From contig RDZE01000039.1 of assembly GCA_004293905.1 (NCBI GenBank), positions 46,235 to 110,234 of the forward strand: a stretch of 64,000 nucleotides of DNA. The letters run 5' to 3'. The stretch comes from Cytophagales bacterium. GTDB taxonomy: Bacteria; Bacteroidota; Bacteroidia; Cytophagales; Microscillaceae. Both the position numbers and the translations under genes were made by a program. Below, piece after piece: positions 7,552-16,420 of the stretch; position 1 is the first letter of the stretch, and each line of letters begins with the position of its first letter. Below the pieces are notes generated by a model that ran no database searches, was not told where the DNA came from, and saw only the letters and a list, made by a program, of their open reading frames with translations.

Positions 7552-8613
7552 TTAGGCATTTACAGTTGTTTTTTGCTTCAATGCGTCATAAAAGCGTCTT
7601 TCTACACGTTCTTTGTAGCTGCCTTTGTGATAGGGATAACCAGCAATGAGAGGCATGGCTATGGTTGCTTCGGCAAATACCATTTGTTCAAAAGTAGTAT
7701 CTACTTTTCCCCAAGAGCAGGCTTCTTTGAGTGTAGAGCCAGAGAGTGCGCCATCTCTTTCATCGGCTACGGTAATTTGTACGGCGTATTTGTGCATAGG
7801 AGTATCATAGCCCAATACTTCGCCAGCGACTACAGTATCTTGGATAAAGTTTTTGGGTACGCCTCCGCCAATCATAAAGATACCTGATTCTTGTTGCATG
7901 AGTTTGATGCGTGTAAGGTCTAAGAAATCTTTGGCAGAGTCTATAGAGAGGTGTTTGTCGGGGTTTTCGTATTGGTGTTTTACTAATCCGAAACCTGCCG
8001 AGCAATCAGAGAAAGCAGGTACAAAAATGGGAATACCTTTTTTGTAACATTGGTATACTATAGAGTTTTCGCGGTAGTTGGCATATTGGTCGTTTTCTGC
8101 CAAGTATTTACCCATTTCCCATACAAATTCATAAGAAGCATAGGGTCTTGGTTCTAATTGGTTGGCTATTTCGTACATGGTTTCGTCGCAAGTACGGAGG
8201 TCTTCTTCGTCTATATAAGTATCATAGATGCGGTCTATCATCAAAGCTCTTAGTTCTTGGTCATCTACGAAAGGAGTTCCTTTGTAGTGTTTGAACCCTA
8301 AGGCTTCGAAAAAGTCTTGGTCTACGATGTTTGCACCTGTTGAAACGATGGCATCTACCATATTGTGTTTTACCAAGTCTACGATTACTTGTTTGAGTCC
8401 TGCCGAGATGAGCGAGCCAGCAAGGGTAAGGAATACGGTGGTTTCTTTTTCAGCGACCATTTTGTCGAAGATTTCGGCGGCGCGTGCTAAGTTGCGGGCT
8501 TGGAAAGCCATGTGGCTCATTGCCTCAACCATAGGTACTACATTGTGCTGTTTGATGTCGATGTGTTCGATAGTAGCACTCAAAAACTGTTGCTTTTTTT
8601 CTTTGTTTGACAT
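7552..8613 (-). CDS. Deoxyhypusine synthase-like protein
   Basis: 353 residues, full family length. It carries the NAD-dependent deoxyhypusine synthase fold (ISTGANIVDQDF, IFVPAFSDCSAGFGL, GIFMIGGGVPKNF) and the region DGALSGSTLKEACSWGKVD, whose lysine matches the catalytic lysine of eukaryotic enzymes that forms the enzyme-imine intermediate with the aminobutyl group of spermidine. Bacteria have no eIF5A, the classical acceptor; bacterial homologues are thought to transfer the aminobutyl group to small amines such as putrescine, making homospermidine, which is an inference here. A -7 element lies at 8658-8665. Confidence 0.88.
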   Translation of the reverse strand: MSNKEKKQQFLSATIEHIDIKQHNVVPMVEAMSHMAFQARNLARAAEIFDKMVAEKETTVFLTLAGSLISAGLKQVIVDLVKHNMVDAIVSTGANIVDQDFFEALGFKHYKGTPFVDDQELRALMIDRIYDTYIDEEDLRTCDETMYEIANQLEPRPYASYEFVWEMGKYLAENDQYANYRENSIVYQCYKKGIPIFVPAFSDCSAGFGLVKHQYENPDKHLSIDSAKDFLDLTRIKLMQQESGIFMIGGGVPKNFIQDTVVAGEVLGYDTPMHKYAVQITVADERDGALSGSTLKEACSWGKVDTTFEQMVFAEATIAMPLIAGYPYHKGSYKERVERRFYDALKQKTTVNA

Positions 8614-8657
8614 TCTATTGTAAGGAGGAATAAAATTGATACCATACCAAAACGTTG

Positions 8658-8665
8658 CAAATTTA
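8658..8665 (-). promoter_or_regulatory. -7 element of the deoxyhypusine synthase-like gene
   Basis: TAAATTTG on the minus strand, about 45 nt upstream of the ATG at 8613. No clear -33 box is seen. Confidence 0.5.
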
Positions 8666-8706
8666 GTGTTTTTTTTGCTTATAATGTTTTTTTTGGCAAT
8701 AAATAT

Positions 8707-9384
8707 CTATTGAGGGAGGTCGTTCAGTAGGAGTTGTTCGAGTTGTAGTAGGAGCATATCGGCAATAATTGTTAGGGGATATTTTTTGCCTGTTTTTTCA
8801 AGGATAGAAGTTGTTTTTTTTCCCTCTAAGCCACAAGCCACAATATAGTCGAAGTGTTTTAGGGAAGTATACACATTGAGTGCTAAACCATGCATGGTAA
8901 CATTTCGGCTGGCTTTGATTCCTAAGGCACAAATTTTTTCGTTGGGGTTGAGCCAAACACCGGCGGCTTTTTCTAAGCGTTGTGCGGGTAGATTGAGCAG
9001 TTGAAGCGTTTGTATAACTGCTTGTTCAAGGGTATGTACGTATTGGCGTAGTCCTATTTTGAGGAGGTCGAGGTCGAGTATGGGATACAATACTAATTGC
9101 CCATAGCCATGATAAGTAATATCTCCTCCTCTATCGGCGGGGAAGTATTCTATGTTTTCATTTGCCAATGTTTGTGCATCTATGAGTAGATGATTGGTTT
9201 TTCCATTTTTACCTAATGTAAAAACAGGAGGATGCTCACAGAAAAGCAGATGCCCTACAAGGTTGCGGTCAGGATTGTTTTTTTGTTGTAGCATTTCCTC
9301 AAAAAGTAATTGTTGTTTTTTGAGGGCATCGGCATATCTGATAGATTCGAGGGAGTGTATTTGCCAATGAAGGTTATAAGACAT
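8707..9384 (-). CDS. lipB: Octanoyl-[acyl-carrier-protein]-protein transferase LipB
   Basis: 225 residues from ATG 9384 (the frame runs further upstream inside lipA, but the LipB domain begins at SYNLHWQ). Motifs: RGGDITYHGYGQLVLYP (substrate-binding loop), HGLALNV and VACGLEGKKTTS with the catalytic cysteine; the catalytic lysine lies in the ICALGIKASRNVTMHG stretch. LipB moves octanoate from acyl-carrier protein to lipoyl domains of 2-oxoacid dehydrogenases and the glycine cleavage system. The start overlaps the 3' end of lipA by 11 nt, so the two are translationally coupled. Confidence 0.95.
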   Translation of the reverse strand: MSYNLHWQIHSLESIRYADALKKQQLLFEEMLQQKNNPDRNLVGHLLFCEHPPVFTLGKNGKTNHLLIDAQTLANENIEYFPADRGGDITYHGYGQLVLYPILDLDLLKIGLRQYVHTLEQAVIQTLQLLNLPAQRLEKAAGVWLNPNEKICALGIKASRNVTMHGLALNVYTSLKHFDYIVACGLEGKKTTSILEKTGKKYPLTIIADMLLLQLEQLLLNDLPQ

Positions 9385-10243
9385 GTTTTTCAGCATGGTA
9401 AGAACTGCGCACCAATGCACCACTTTCTACGAAAAGAAAGCCCTTTTCTAAGCCTATTTGTTCGTATTTTTTGAAAGTTTCTGGGGTGATGAATTCCTGC
9501 ACTTCGAGGTGTTCTTTGGTGGGTTGTAGGTATTGTCCTATGGTCATTACTTGGCAACCTGCGCGGCGGAGGTCGTCCATTGTTTCAAGTATTTCGGCTT
9601 CGGTTTCGCCCAATCCGAGCATGATGCCTGATTTGGGTCTGATGTTGTTTTGGGCTATTGTTTTGATTACAGAGAGGCTGCGGTCGTAGTCAGAGTTGCG
9701 GCGCACTTGTCGGGTGAGCCTTCTTACTGTTTCCATGTTATGAGATATGACGTTGGGTTGTTGTTCTATGACCTGCAAGATGAGTTCTTCTTTGCCTTTG
9801 AAGTCGGGAATGAGTACTTCTATGGTGGTGTTAGGGTTAGTAGTTTTGATGGCTTTGATGGTTGCAGCCCATACTGCTGCGCCGCCATCGGGGAGGTCAT
9901 CGCGGTCTACGGAGGTGATGACAGCGTGCTTTAGTTGCATGAGTTGTATGGATTGGGCTACTTTTTCGGGTTCGTTCCAATCTATGGCTTCGGGTTTGCC
10001 TGTTTTAACGGCGCAAAATCGGCAGGCTCTTGTGCATATATCGCCTAAAATCATGAAAGTGGCTGTTCCTGCTCCCCAACATTCTCCTACATTGGGGCAT
10101 TTGCCGCTCTCGCAAATGGTATGTAGTTGGTGTTCTTTTACTATTTTCTTTACTTGTGCATATTCACTTTCAGTGCTTGGGAGTTGTATTTTCAACCAAT
10201 CGGGTTTGGTTCTTTTGGTTTGTTGTGAGGTAGATATTTCCAT
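9374..10243 (-). CDS. lipA: Lipoyl synthase LipA
   Basis: 289 residues, radical-SAM enzyme that inserts two sulfurs into protein-bound octanoate. Both iron-sulfur sites are visible: the auxiliary cluster motif CESGKCPNVGEC and the radical-SAM motif CTRACRFC; the C-terminal RSSYHAE contains the conserved RSSY serine ligand. First gene of a lipA-lipB operon with a TAATTTTG -7 element 28 nt upstream. The two enzymes act in sequence on the same lipoyl-domain substrate. Confidence 0.97.
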   Translation of the reverse strand: MEISTSQQTKRTKPDWLKIQLPSTESEYAQVKKIVKEHQLHTICESGKCPNVGECWGAGTATFMILGDICTRACRFCAVKTGKPEAIDWNEPEKVAQSIQLMQLKHAVITSVDRDDLPDGGAAVWAATIKAIKTTNPNTTIEVLIPDFKGKEELILQVIEQQPNVISHNMETVRRLTRQVRRNSDYDRSLSVIKTIAQNNIRPKSGIMLGLGETEAEILETMDDLRRAGCQVMTIGQYLQPTKEHLEVQEFITPETFKKYEQIGLEKGFLFVESGALVRSSYHAEKHVL

Positions 10244-10270
10244 GTTCTAAAACAGTGATATTTGTATGGA

Positions 10271-10348
10271 CAAAATTATGCTTTTTTTTGCTTGTATGCA
10301 TAAGTTTTTAAATTTTTTAGGGTTCAATAAAAAAAAATGGTAACTTTG
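10271..10348. promoter_or_regulatory. Divergent -7 elements of lipA and the GAF-SpoIIE gene
   Basis: TAATTTTG on the minus strand (10271-10278) faces lipA, and TAACTTTG on the plus strand (10341-10348) faces the phosphatase gene at 10398. Both fit TAnnTTTG. The intervening DNA is T- and A-rich. Confidence 0.5.
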
Positions 10349-10397
10349 TATTCATAAATGTATCTTTTTTTTTCACAATTCGTATAAATCGTTTTTC

Positions 10398-12470
10398 ATG
10401 ATTTCGCCGCGCAGTGCCTTACTCATTTTTGTATATGCTAACATTGCAAGTTGGTTATTGGTGCTGTTTTTTAATTTTACCAATTTGATAGGGCTAAGCG
10501 ACCGCCCTTTGTTCGATATTGATTTGCATCTGAATGGTTTGTTGATTAATTTTTTCTTCTTATTGGTATTTTTTTATTTTAAAAGAGAAAATGAAAAACA
10601 ACGAGATTTTAACTTCATAGATGTACTTACTTCGTTGTTTATCAAGGGTTTATCTATCAATACAATTGCTTTGTTTTTGCAGTATATTTCTACACAAATA
10701 GAGATGAACCCTCCGCATACTGAGTTTACTTCTAATTCGGCGAATGTGCTTTACCATGCCAATATTATTTTATTGACTATATTCATTACAGATGCTTTTT
10801 TTGCTTGGAAACGCATGATACTTTATCAACATAGTCAAAGAGCTGAAAAGTTATGGTTGGTATGGGAATACTTACTGTTGGTAAGTCTTATTTTTAATTT
10901 TTTCGAGTTCGATTTTTCCAATACTGCTTTTGCTCTCACTGTAGTAGGTATGCTTTTGTTAGCATTTGTTATTTCACTCAATCAGCAGTGGGTTGCTTAT
11001 CTGAATACGAAAGAAAAATGGCAAAGTATTTTATTGTTGTTGTTCATTGGCGGTTTTGGGGTGTTTTTCTTCCGAACGGTTATTATTCATGCCGAAAAGC
11101 CTTATCTGACTACAAATCTTTTACAGAGTGCTTATGTGATTTTAATGATTGGATTTGTGATTTTGTTCGCTTTTTTTTCTATTTTGGTCATCATTTTCAA
11201 TTTGCCTACTACCTCTGCATTTGAGCGCAAAACAGAGGAAATTGTCAGTTTTCAGAAGTTAGTACAATCTTTTAATAGTGGTTTTCAGGAGGAATATTTG
11301 TACCAAACCCTTTTGAATACTTCCGTAGATATGGTGGAGGCAGATGCTGCTTGGATAGACATTGTGAATGAACAAAAAAAGAAGTCTTATTTTATTCGCC
11401 ACCAGATATCGATAGACCAAACCAATGAGCTGAAAAAAGTGCTTAAAAGTAATCAATTGAGCCGCATCATTAACAATACTTTTCAAGGAAATAAGAAGGA
11501 AGAGGTAAGTTTAGAAGATGTTTTGCGTAGTTTTGGATATGGTTCTTTGCTTACAGTGCCTTTATCGGTACATGGACAGAATTTTGGTATATTGAATTTG
11601 TTGAAAAAACAAAAAAATGCATTTGATGTCCGTACTAAGCAGTTGGTCAATACATTTGCTCTGCAAACAAGTTTGGCAATTGAGAATTTTAGGCTGTTGG
11701 CACGTACCATTGCTACCGAACGTTATAAGGAAGAAATAGAGATAGCACAAAAAGTACAAAAAAGTTTACTTCCTTCTTTGCCTACTTTGCACCCAAGTTT
11801 GGAGCTTACCGCTTTTTCTTACTCGGCTTATGAAGTAGGTGGTGATTATTATGATGCTTTTATGTTAGATGATAGTCGAATTTTTTTGCTCATTGCCGAT
11901 GTTTCGGGCAAAGGGACTACGGCGGCTTTTAATATGGCACAAATGAAAGGTATTTTTCAGGCATTGATGCAAATGCAACTCAATACGGGGGCTTTTTTGA
12001 GCTATGCCAATGATGCCTTAAGTGTTTGTTTGGATAAAAATTCTTTTGTAACTGCTACGGCGGTCATCATCAATACTGAAACCAAAACTATAGAGATTAC
12101 ACGGGCGGGGCATTGTCCTACGCTTTACTACAATCATAAGGAACAAGCATGGGCTTATTTGCGCCAGCAAGGTTTAGGGTTGGGTATTGTGCGTAAAAAT
12201 AACTATAGTACGATGCTTTCCACAGACCATTTGTCTTTTTTACCCGAAGATTTACTCATTTTGTACACAGATGGTATTATAGAGGCTAAAAACGAACAAA
12301 AAGAGGAGTATGGTTATGAGCGTTTGCAACAGATTATGGAAAAGAACAAACATTTGCCTGTCAAAGATATGGAAGAGGCACTTATCAAAGACCTAAATAC
12401 CTTTACGGGCAATATGCCTGCTTTCGATGACCATACAGGCGTGATAGTTCGTTTCAAAAATGGGTTATGA
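10398..12470 (+). CDS. Membrane GAF-SpoIIE (RsbU-like) protein phosphatase
   Basis: 690 residues. About seven hydrophobic helices fill residues 1-285; a GAF sensor domain follows (about 295-435: [19 protein letters not shown] to [19 protein letters not shown]), then a short coiled linker and a PP2C-like SpoIIE phosphatase domain (about 470-690). Metal-binding motifs are intact: [30 protein letters not shown] and [10 protein letters not shown]. Such enzymes dephosphorylate anti-anti-sigma type regulators in partner-switching systems. No partner gene is adjacent; a SiaC-type phosphoprotein is encoded at 59593. The 3' end overlaps that of prfA on the other strand by 6 nt. Confidence 0.92.
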   Translation: MISPRSALLIFVYANIASWLLVLFFNFTNLIGLSDRPLFDIDLHLNGLLINFFFLLVFFYFKRENEKQRDFNFIDVLTSLFIKGLSINTIALFLQYISTQIEMNPPHTEFTSNSANVLYHANIILLTIFITDAFFAWKRMILYQHSQRAEKLWLVWEYLLLVSLIFNFFEFDFSNTAFALTVVGMLLLAFVISLNQQWVAYLNTKEKWQSILLLLFIGGFGVFFFRTVIIHAEKPYLTTNLLQSAYVILMIGFVILFAFFSILVIIFNLPTTSAFERKTEEIVSFQKLVQSFNSGFQEEYLYQTLLNTSVDMVEADAAWIDIVNEQKKKSYFIRHQISIDQTNELKKVLKSNQLSRIINNTFQGNKKEEVSLEDVLRSFGYGSLLTVPLSVHGQNFGILNLLKKQKNAFDVRTKQLVNTFALQTSLAIENFRLLARTIATERYKEEIEIAQKVQKSLLPSLPTLHPSLELTAFSYSAYEVGGDYYDAFMLDDSRIFLLIADVSGKGTTAAFNMAQMKGIFQALMQMQLNTGAFLSYANDALSVCLDKNSFVTATAVIINTETKTIEITRAGHCPTLYYNHKEQAWAYLRQQGLGLGIVRKNNYSTMLSTDHLSFLPEDLLILYTDGIIEAKNEQKEEYGYERLQQIMEKNKHLPVKDMEEALIKDLNTFTGNMPAFDDHTGVIVRFKNGL

Positions 12471-13532
12471 TTCGGCAGTCATTCTTTCAGCATTGTCTGC
12501 AATGCGCAGTTGCTCTATAAAATCTTCTATACTTCCGTCCATTACTTGTGTAAGGTTATAAACAGTATAGCCAATTCTATGATCAGTAACACGGCTTTGA
12601 GGGTAGTTATAAGTTCTGATTTTTTCAGAGCGGTCGCCACTACGTACTTGCGATTTTCGTTGCTGTGTCAATTCTTTGTTCTTCTTTTCAAATTCTATTT
12701 CGTAGAGTTTTGTTCGGAGCATTTGCATGGCTCTTTCGCGGTTTGCAAGTTGGCTACGTTCTACTTGGCAGACCACTACAATACCAGTAGGTTTGTGCGT
12801 GAGTTGCACCTTAGTTTCTACTTTATTCACGTTTTGCCCTCCTGCGCCTCCACTTCTTGAGGTTTGTAGTTCTATATCACCTGGGTTTATTTCCACGTCT
12901 ACTTCTTCTGCTTCGGGCAATACTATGACAGAAGCCGCAGAGGTATGTACGCGCCCTTGTGTTTCGGTTTCGGGTACGCGCTGTACGCGATGTACGCCCG
13001 ATTCATATTTGAGCATTCCGTATACATCTTCGCCAGCAATACTGCAAATTACTTCTTTATAGCCTCCAGAAGTTCCTTCGGTAACATCTAAGACTTCTAA
13101 TCGCCAATTTTTTTTCTCTGCCAATCGCATATACATACGATAAAGGTCGCCAGCAAAGATAGCGGCTTCGTCTCCTCCTGTACCTGCTCTGATTTCAAGC
13201 ACTGCATTGCGGCTATCGTTCGGGTCTTTGGGTATGAGTAGCGTTTTGAGTTTTTCTTCTACGGCTTCTTTTTGTATGGCTAATTCGTCTAATTCAGCTT
13301 TTGCCATTGTTCTGAATTCGGCATCTTTTTCGGTTTCCAATATATTTTTAGCACTTTCTATGCCTTCCAATATATTTTCATACGCTTGGTACTCGATGTC
13401 TATTTTTTCTAAGTCTTTGTACTCTTTGCTCAATTTGGCAAACTGTTTCATATCTGCCATTGCATCGGGGCTTACTATTTTTTCGCCTATTTCTTTGAAT
13501 TTTGCACGTATTGCCTCTAACTTATCAATCAT
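12465..13532 (-). CDS. prfA: Peptide chain release factor 1
   Basis: 355 residues from ATG 13532 ([15 protein letters not shown]), the usual RF1 start; an upstream ATG would add eight residues. The stop-codon-recognition segment reads [14 protein letters not shown], the PxT form typical of RF1, and the catalytic GGQ lies in [19 protein letters not shown]1 ends translation at UAA and UAG; the methyltransferase gene prmC, often next to it, is absent. It is convergent with the phosphatase gene, with no room for a separate terminator. Confidence 0.97.
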   Translation of the reverse strand: MIDKLEAIRAKFKEIGEKIVSPDAMADMKQFAKLSKEYKDLEKIDIEYQAYENILEGIESAKNILETEKDAEFRTMAKAELDELAIQKEAVEEKLKTLLIPKDPNDSRNAVLEIRAGTGGDEAAIFAGDLYRMYMRLAEKKNWRLEVLDVTEGTSGGYKEVICSIAGEDVYGMLKYESGVHRVQRVPETETQGRVHTSAASVIVLPEAEEVDVEINPGDIELQTSRSGGAGGQNVNKVETKVQLTHKPTGIVVVCQVERSQLANRERAMQMLRTKLYEIEFEKKNKELTQQRKSQVRSGDRSEKIRTYNYPQSRVTDHRIGYTVYNLTQVMDGSIEDFIEQLRIADNAERMTAES

Positions 13533-13639
13533 AAATGTATGGATTATAGCCTGCAAATATACAGTATTTTGAGGAGAATATTTTTTCTAAATCTATTAAT
13601 CTTTTTACTTAAGTTTCGTATAAACTCTTAAAGTCTTTA

Positions 13640-13688
13640 GTTTTATACCAGCCTATCACTCAATAATTATTCATAATAGGTATAAAAC
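13640..13688. promoter_or_regulatory. Inverted repeat upstream of the GT9 gene
   Basis: GTTTTATACC (13640-13649) and GGTATAAAAC (13679-13688) are exact 10-nt complements separated by 29 nt, with a second nested pair CCTAT/ATAGG inside. The right arm ends 22 nt before the start codon. It may be an operator or a leader hairpin masking the start; no known site is recognised. Confidence 0.4.
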
Positions 13689-13709
13689 ACTCACTCAAAA
13701 TGACTCACA

Positions 13710-14768
13710 ATGCAAAAAAACACTAACTCAAAACTAAAAATTCTCATCATTAGATTTTCTTCTTTAGGCGATATAGTACTCACAACACCCGTAATCAGAT
13801 GCATCAAAACCCAATTAGAAGGAGTAGAACTGCACTATTGTACTAAAGAAAAATACGCAATGGTATTGGAAAACAACCCTTACATAGACCGTCTTATTTT
13901 ACTCAAAGACTGCCTCAAGAGTATCTACAAAGAATTATTGAAAGAGCAATATGACTATGTTATTGATTTACATGGTAGTTTGCGTAGTCATTGGCTCACT
14001 TGGGGTGGTGCATTGGTTACTTATCGTTTCAAAAAGTTGAATTTATTGAAGTGGTTATATGTCAACTTTAAAATCAACCGTATGCCCGATAAACATATCG
14101 TTGATAGGTATTTAGATACTGTACGTCCTTTGGGAGTGTTCAATGATGGCAAAGGTTTGGATTATTTCATATCCAAACAAGAAGAAATCAAAACTGAAGA
14201 GCTACCACTGCCCTATCAAAAAGGTTTTGTCGCACTCTCAATAGGCGGAGGGGCACAAACCAAACGGTTACCTTTTCATAAATTAGTAGAGTTATGCAGT
14301 CAAATAAAAAGCCCTTTATTGCTTATTGGTGGTGAGGAAGAACAAGGAGAGGGAGAAAAAATAGAGCAATATTTTAAAAAACAAAAACAATATCAAGTAA
14401 AAAATGTATGTGGTAAATATAACTTCAATCAATCGGCTTCGCTATTAAAACAAGCACAATTAGTCATAACCCACGATACAGGAATGATGCACATAGCTGC
14501 CGCTTTTCGTAAACCTATCATCAGTATTTGGGGTAGCACGACTCCTCATTTGGGCATGTACCCTTACCAAACTCCATTTAGTGTGATAGAAAATAAAGAT
14601 TTGGGTTGTCGCCCTTGCTCTAAGATAGGATTTGATAACTGCCCTAAAGGTCATTTTGAGTGTATGAACAGCCTCAATTTTGAGATGATTCATAAGAAGA
14701 TAAGCCAATTAAAAATAGTTAATCCTGCTTTTGAATTGTCAGTATCAACCAAATCATCGTCCCTATAA
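13710..14768 (+). CDS. Family 9 glycosyltransferase (heptosyltransferase-like)
   Basis: 352 residues, GT-B fold, no membrane span. N-terminal ILIIRFSSLGDIVLTTPVIR is the nucleotide-sugar heptosyltransferase opening; the C-terminal half contains ALSIGGGAQTKRLPF and the diagnostic HDTGMMHIAAAFRKPIISIWG. The family adds ADP-heptose or related sugars to the LPS inner core; the exact sugar cannot be read from sequence. The gene is unlinked to the other envelope-sugar genes at 56-61 kb. Its last 50 nt overlap the 3' end of the convergent atpZ-like gene. Confidence 0.9.
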   Translation: MQKNTNSKLKILIIRFSSLGDIVLTTPVIRCIKTQLEGVELHYCTKEKYAMVLENNPYIDRLILLKDCLKSIYKELLKEQYDYVIDLHGSLRSHWLTWGGALVTYRFKKLNLLKWLYVNFKINRMPDKHIVDRYLDTVRPLGVFNDGKGLDYFISKQEEIKTEELPLPYQKGFVALSIGGGAQTKRLPFHKLVELCSQIKSPLLLIGGEEEQGEGEKIEQYFKKQKQYQVKNVCGKYNFNQSASLLKQAQLVITHDTGMMHIAAAFRKPIISIWGSTTPHLGMYPYQTPFSVIENKDLGCRPCSKIGFDNCPKGHFECMNSLNFEMIHKKISQLKIVNPAFELSVSTKSSSL

Positions 14769-14940
14769 TTCCGCTTAATACCAAAATAAGGGTAAAAATA
14801 GGGGTTTTGAGTTGCCAATATTTATCCAACGAAAGACCAGCCCAAGTGCTCAATAATATTATGAAGAGCATCTGAAAGGCTAATCCGCTGAATCGCAAGT
14901 AAGTATTAAGATATTTTTGCGGTTTCGGTGCTGTTTTCAT
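14719..14940 (-). CDS. AtpZ/AtpI-like membrane protein
   Basis: 73 residues with two hydrophobic helices (FQMLFIILLSTWAGLSLDKY and the IFTLILVLSGIIGTMIWLI region) and the GLSLD motif of the AtpZ/AtpI family, small factors tied to F-type ATP synthase assembly or ion transport. Overlaps the end of the bactofilin gene by 35 nt and the end of the convergent GT9 gene by 50 nt. In many Bacteroidota this gene leads into atpB; here the ATP synthase genes do not follow. Confidence 0.82.
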   Translation of the reverse strand: MKTAPKPQKYLNTYLRFSGLAFQMLFIILLSTWAGLSLDKYWQLKTPIFTLILVLSGIIGTMIWLILTIQKQD

Positions 14941-15355
14941 GGGTTTTAGTGCCTTGTAGTTTTGTTTCCAAATTTACTTGGCTTCCCATACGGCAACTTC
15001 CATTGAATACTGCTCCCGTTTCTACAATTAGTTTTCCACAATTGATATCGCCATTAATGATAGCTGTAGATTTCAGAATGAGTAACTCACTAATATCTAC
15101 TTGCCCTTTTACCTCACCCGAAATCTCGGCATTTTGTGCCAAAATACTTCCATCAATATAAGAGCCTTCTCCTAATACGATTTTAGCTTTACTTTTTGTA
15201 TTGCCGATGATGCGTCCTTCTACTCTTACGTTGCCAATGGTTTCGATATTACCCTCGAAATGTGCCCCTTTGCCAATGAGTGTATTAGAGTTTGTGGCAT
15301 CACTGCTAATATTAGTTTTTGTGTCTTTACTTGTGTTGTTACCGAATACTGCCAT
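14906..15355 (-). CDS. Bactofilin (polymer-forming cytoskeletal protein)
   Basis: 149 residues. The central part (about 25-125) is the right-handed beta-helix of bactofilins: periodic hydrophobic/glycine pattern as in NTLIGKGAHFEGNIETIG, VRVEGRIIGN, YIDGSILAQNAEISGEVKG. Flanks are polar and disordered. Bactofilins polymerise without nucleotide under the membrane and often recruit peptidoglycan hydrolases; the adjacent M23 peptidase gene upstream fits that partnership. The three genes M23, bactofilin and AtpZ-like form one operon. Confidence 0.92.
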   Translation of the reverse strand: MAVFGNNTSKDTKTNISSDATNSNTLIGKGAHFEGNIETIGNVRVEGRIIGNTKSKAKIVLGEGSYIDGSILAQNAEISGEVKGQVDISELLILKSTAIINGDINCGKLIVETGAVFNGSCRMGSQVNLETKLQGTKTHENSTETAKIS

Positions 15356-15430
15356 AAAATTTGAATAGTATATTTGAAAAAAGATTTATTTTTTTTTGAT
15401 AAAAACCTCAATAATCAATCCAAAGCCTTT

Positions 15431-16330
15431 CTAAAAAACGACAAATTTTTCAGGATTAAGTGGGTTTCCTTTGTACCATATCTCGAAGTGAAGATGCGGA
15501 CCGTTGGTTTTTTCACCTGTGTTACCTATAATAGCAATTACCTCGCCCGCTTCAATATTTTCCCCAATGCGTTTAGTGAGTGTAGAACAATGTTTATATA
15601 CAGAAACAAAGTCCGCTTTGTGCTGAACAGCAATTGTATAACCTGTCTCATCTGTCCAATTTGCTAACAAGACTGTTCCGTCTGCTATTGATTGTATGGG
15701 TGCATCTTTTTGCGCCACTACATCTACTCCAAAATGAGAGGTGCGTTGGTCAAATTTTTGCGATACAATGCCCTTAAGAGGACTATTGAAATAAAGTTGA
15801 TTGAGTGATGTATTTTGATTTTCTCCTCCTGCATAGTCGCTATTTACGGCACTGCTTCCCTCAAATTCACGCCGTAGTTGTAGGTCAGTAGGGTCTAAGG
15901 CTTCTAAGGCAGAGCGTGAGTTTTGTATATTTTTTTTCTTATCTTTGATGTTCGCGCTATCGTTACTGCTCAATTTGGGAGCTTCGCCTTTTAAATGTTG
16001 AATATCCCCTCCGACCATTTTCTTGAAGTCTGACATATACTTTTCGCCACTTTGTACTTTTTCTGAAAGCGAATCGACCAGTAAATTGAGGCGAACAATG
16101 GTGTTATACATTTCGGCTTCATGTGCATTGCTGAAAACAGGGCGATTGAAAAGGAGGCTTGCAATATAAAAACCAAGCCAAAAGACAACCATAGAAGCAC
16201 CAAAAGCAATGACTAAAACTTTGGAGGGAGTATAGGGAATTGTGTGTTTTTCTTCAAAATTCTCTTCACTTCTGATAATAAGTTGGTAACGAGTGGTTAG
16301 CCAATTGTATAAAGTTTTTTGAAACTTCAT
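15431..16330 (-). CDS. Membrane-anchored M23 family peptidase
   Basis: 299 residues. One transmembrane helix near residues 35-62 (VLVIAFGASMVVFWLGFYIASLLF), a periplasmic linker, then an M23 (LytM) domain at about 180-299. The zinc ligands are present: HFGVDVVA (H and D), YKHCS and HLHFEIW. The enzyme is predicted to cleave peptidoglycan cross-links or stems. Its position directly upstream of bactofilin suggests that it is localised by the bactofilin scaffold to shape the wall. A TAAATTTG -7 element lies at 16373-16380 on the minus strand. Confidence 0.92.
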   Translation of the reverse strand: MKFQKTLYNWLTTRYQLIIRSEENFEEKHTIPYTPSKVLVIAFGASMVVFWLGFYIASLLFNRPVFSNAHEAEMYNTIVRLNLLVDSLSEKVQSGEKYMSDFKKMVGGDIQHLKGEAPKLSSNDSANIKDKKKNIQNSRSALEALDPTDLQLRREFEGSSAVNSDYAGGENQNTSLNQLYFNSPLKGIVSQKFDQRTSHFGVDVVAQKDAPIQSIADGTVLLANWTDETGYTIAVQHKADFVSVYKHCSTLTKRIGENIEAGEVIAIIGNTGEKTNGPHLHFEIWYKGNPLNPEKFVVF

Positions 16331-16420
16331 TCTGTGTTTTCATAAAAATTTGCGCAAGTTACATTTTTTTAGCAAATTTATAGCGTTTTTTATCGTTTTT
16401 TCCTAAAAGATTTATACCTT

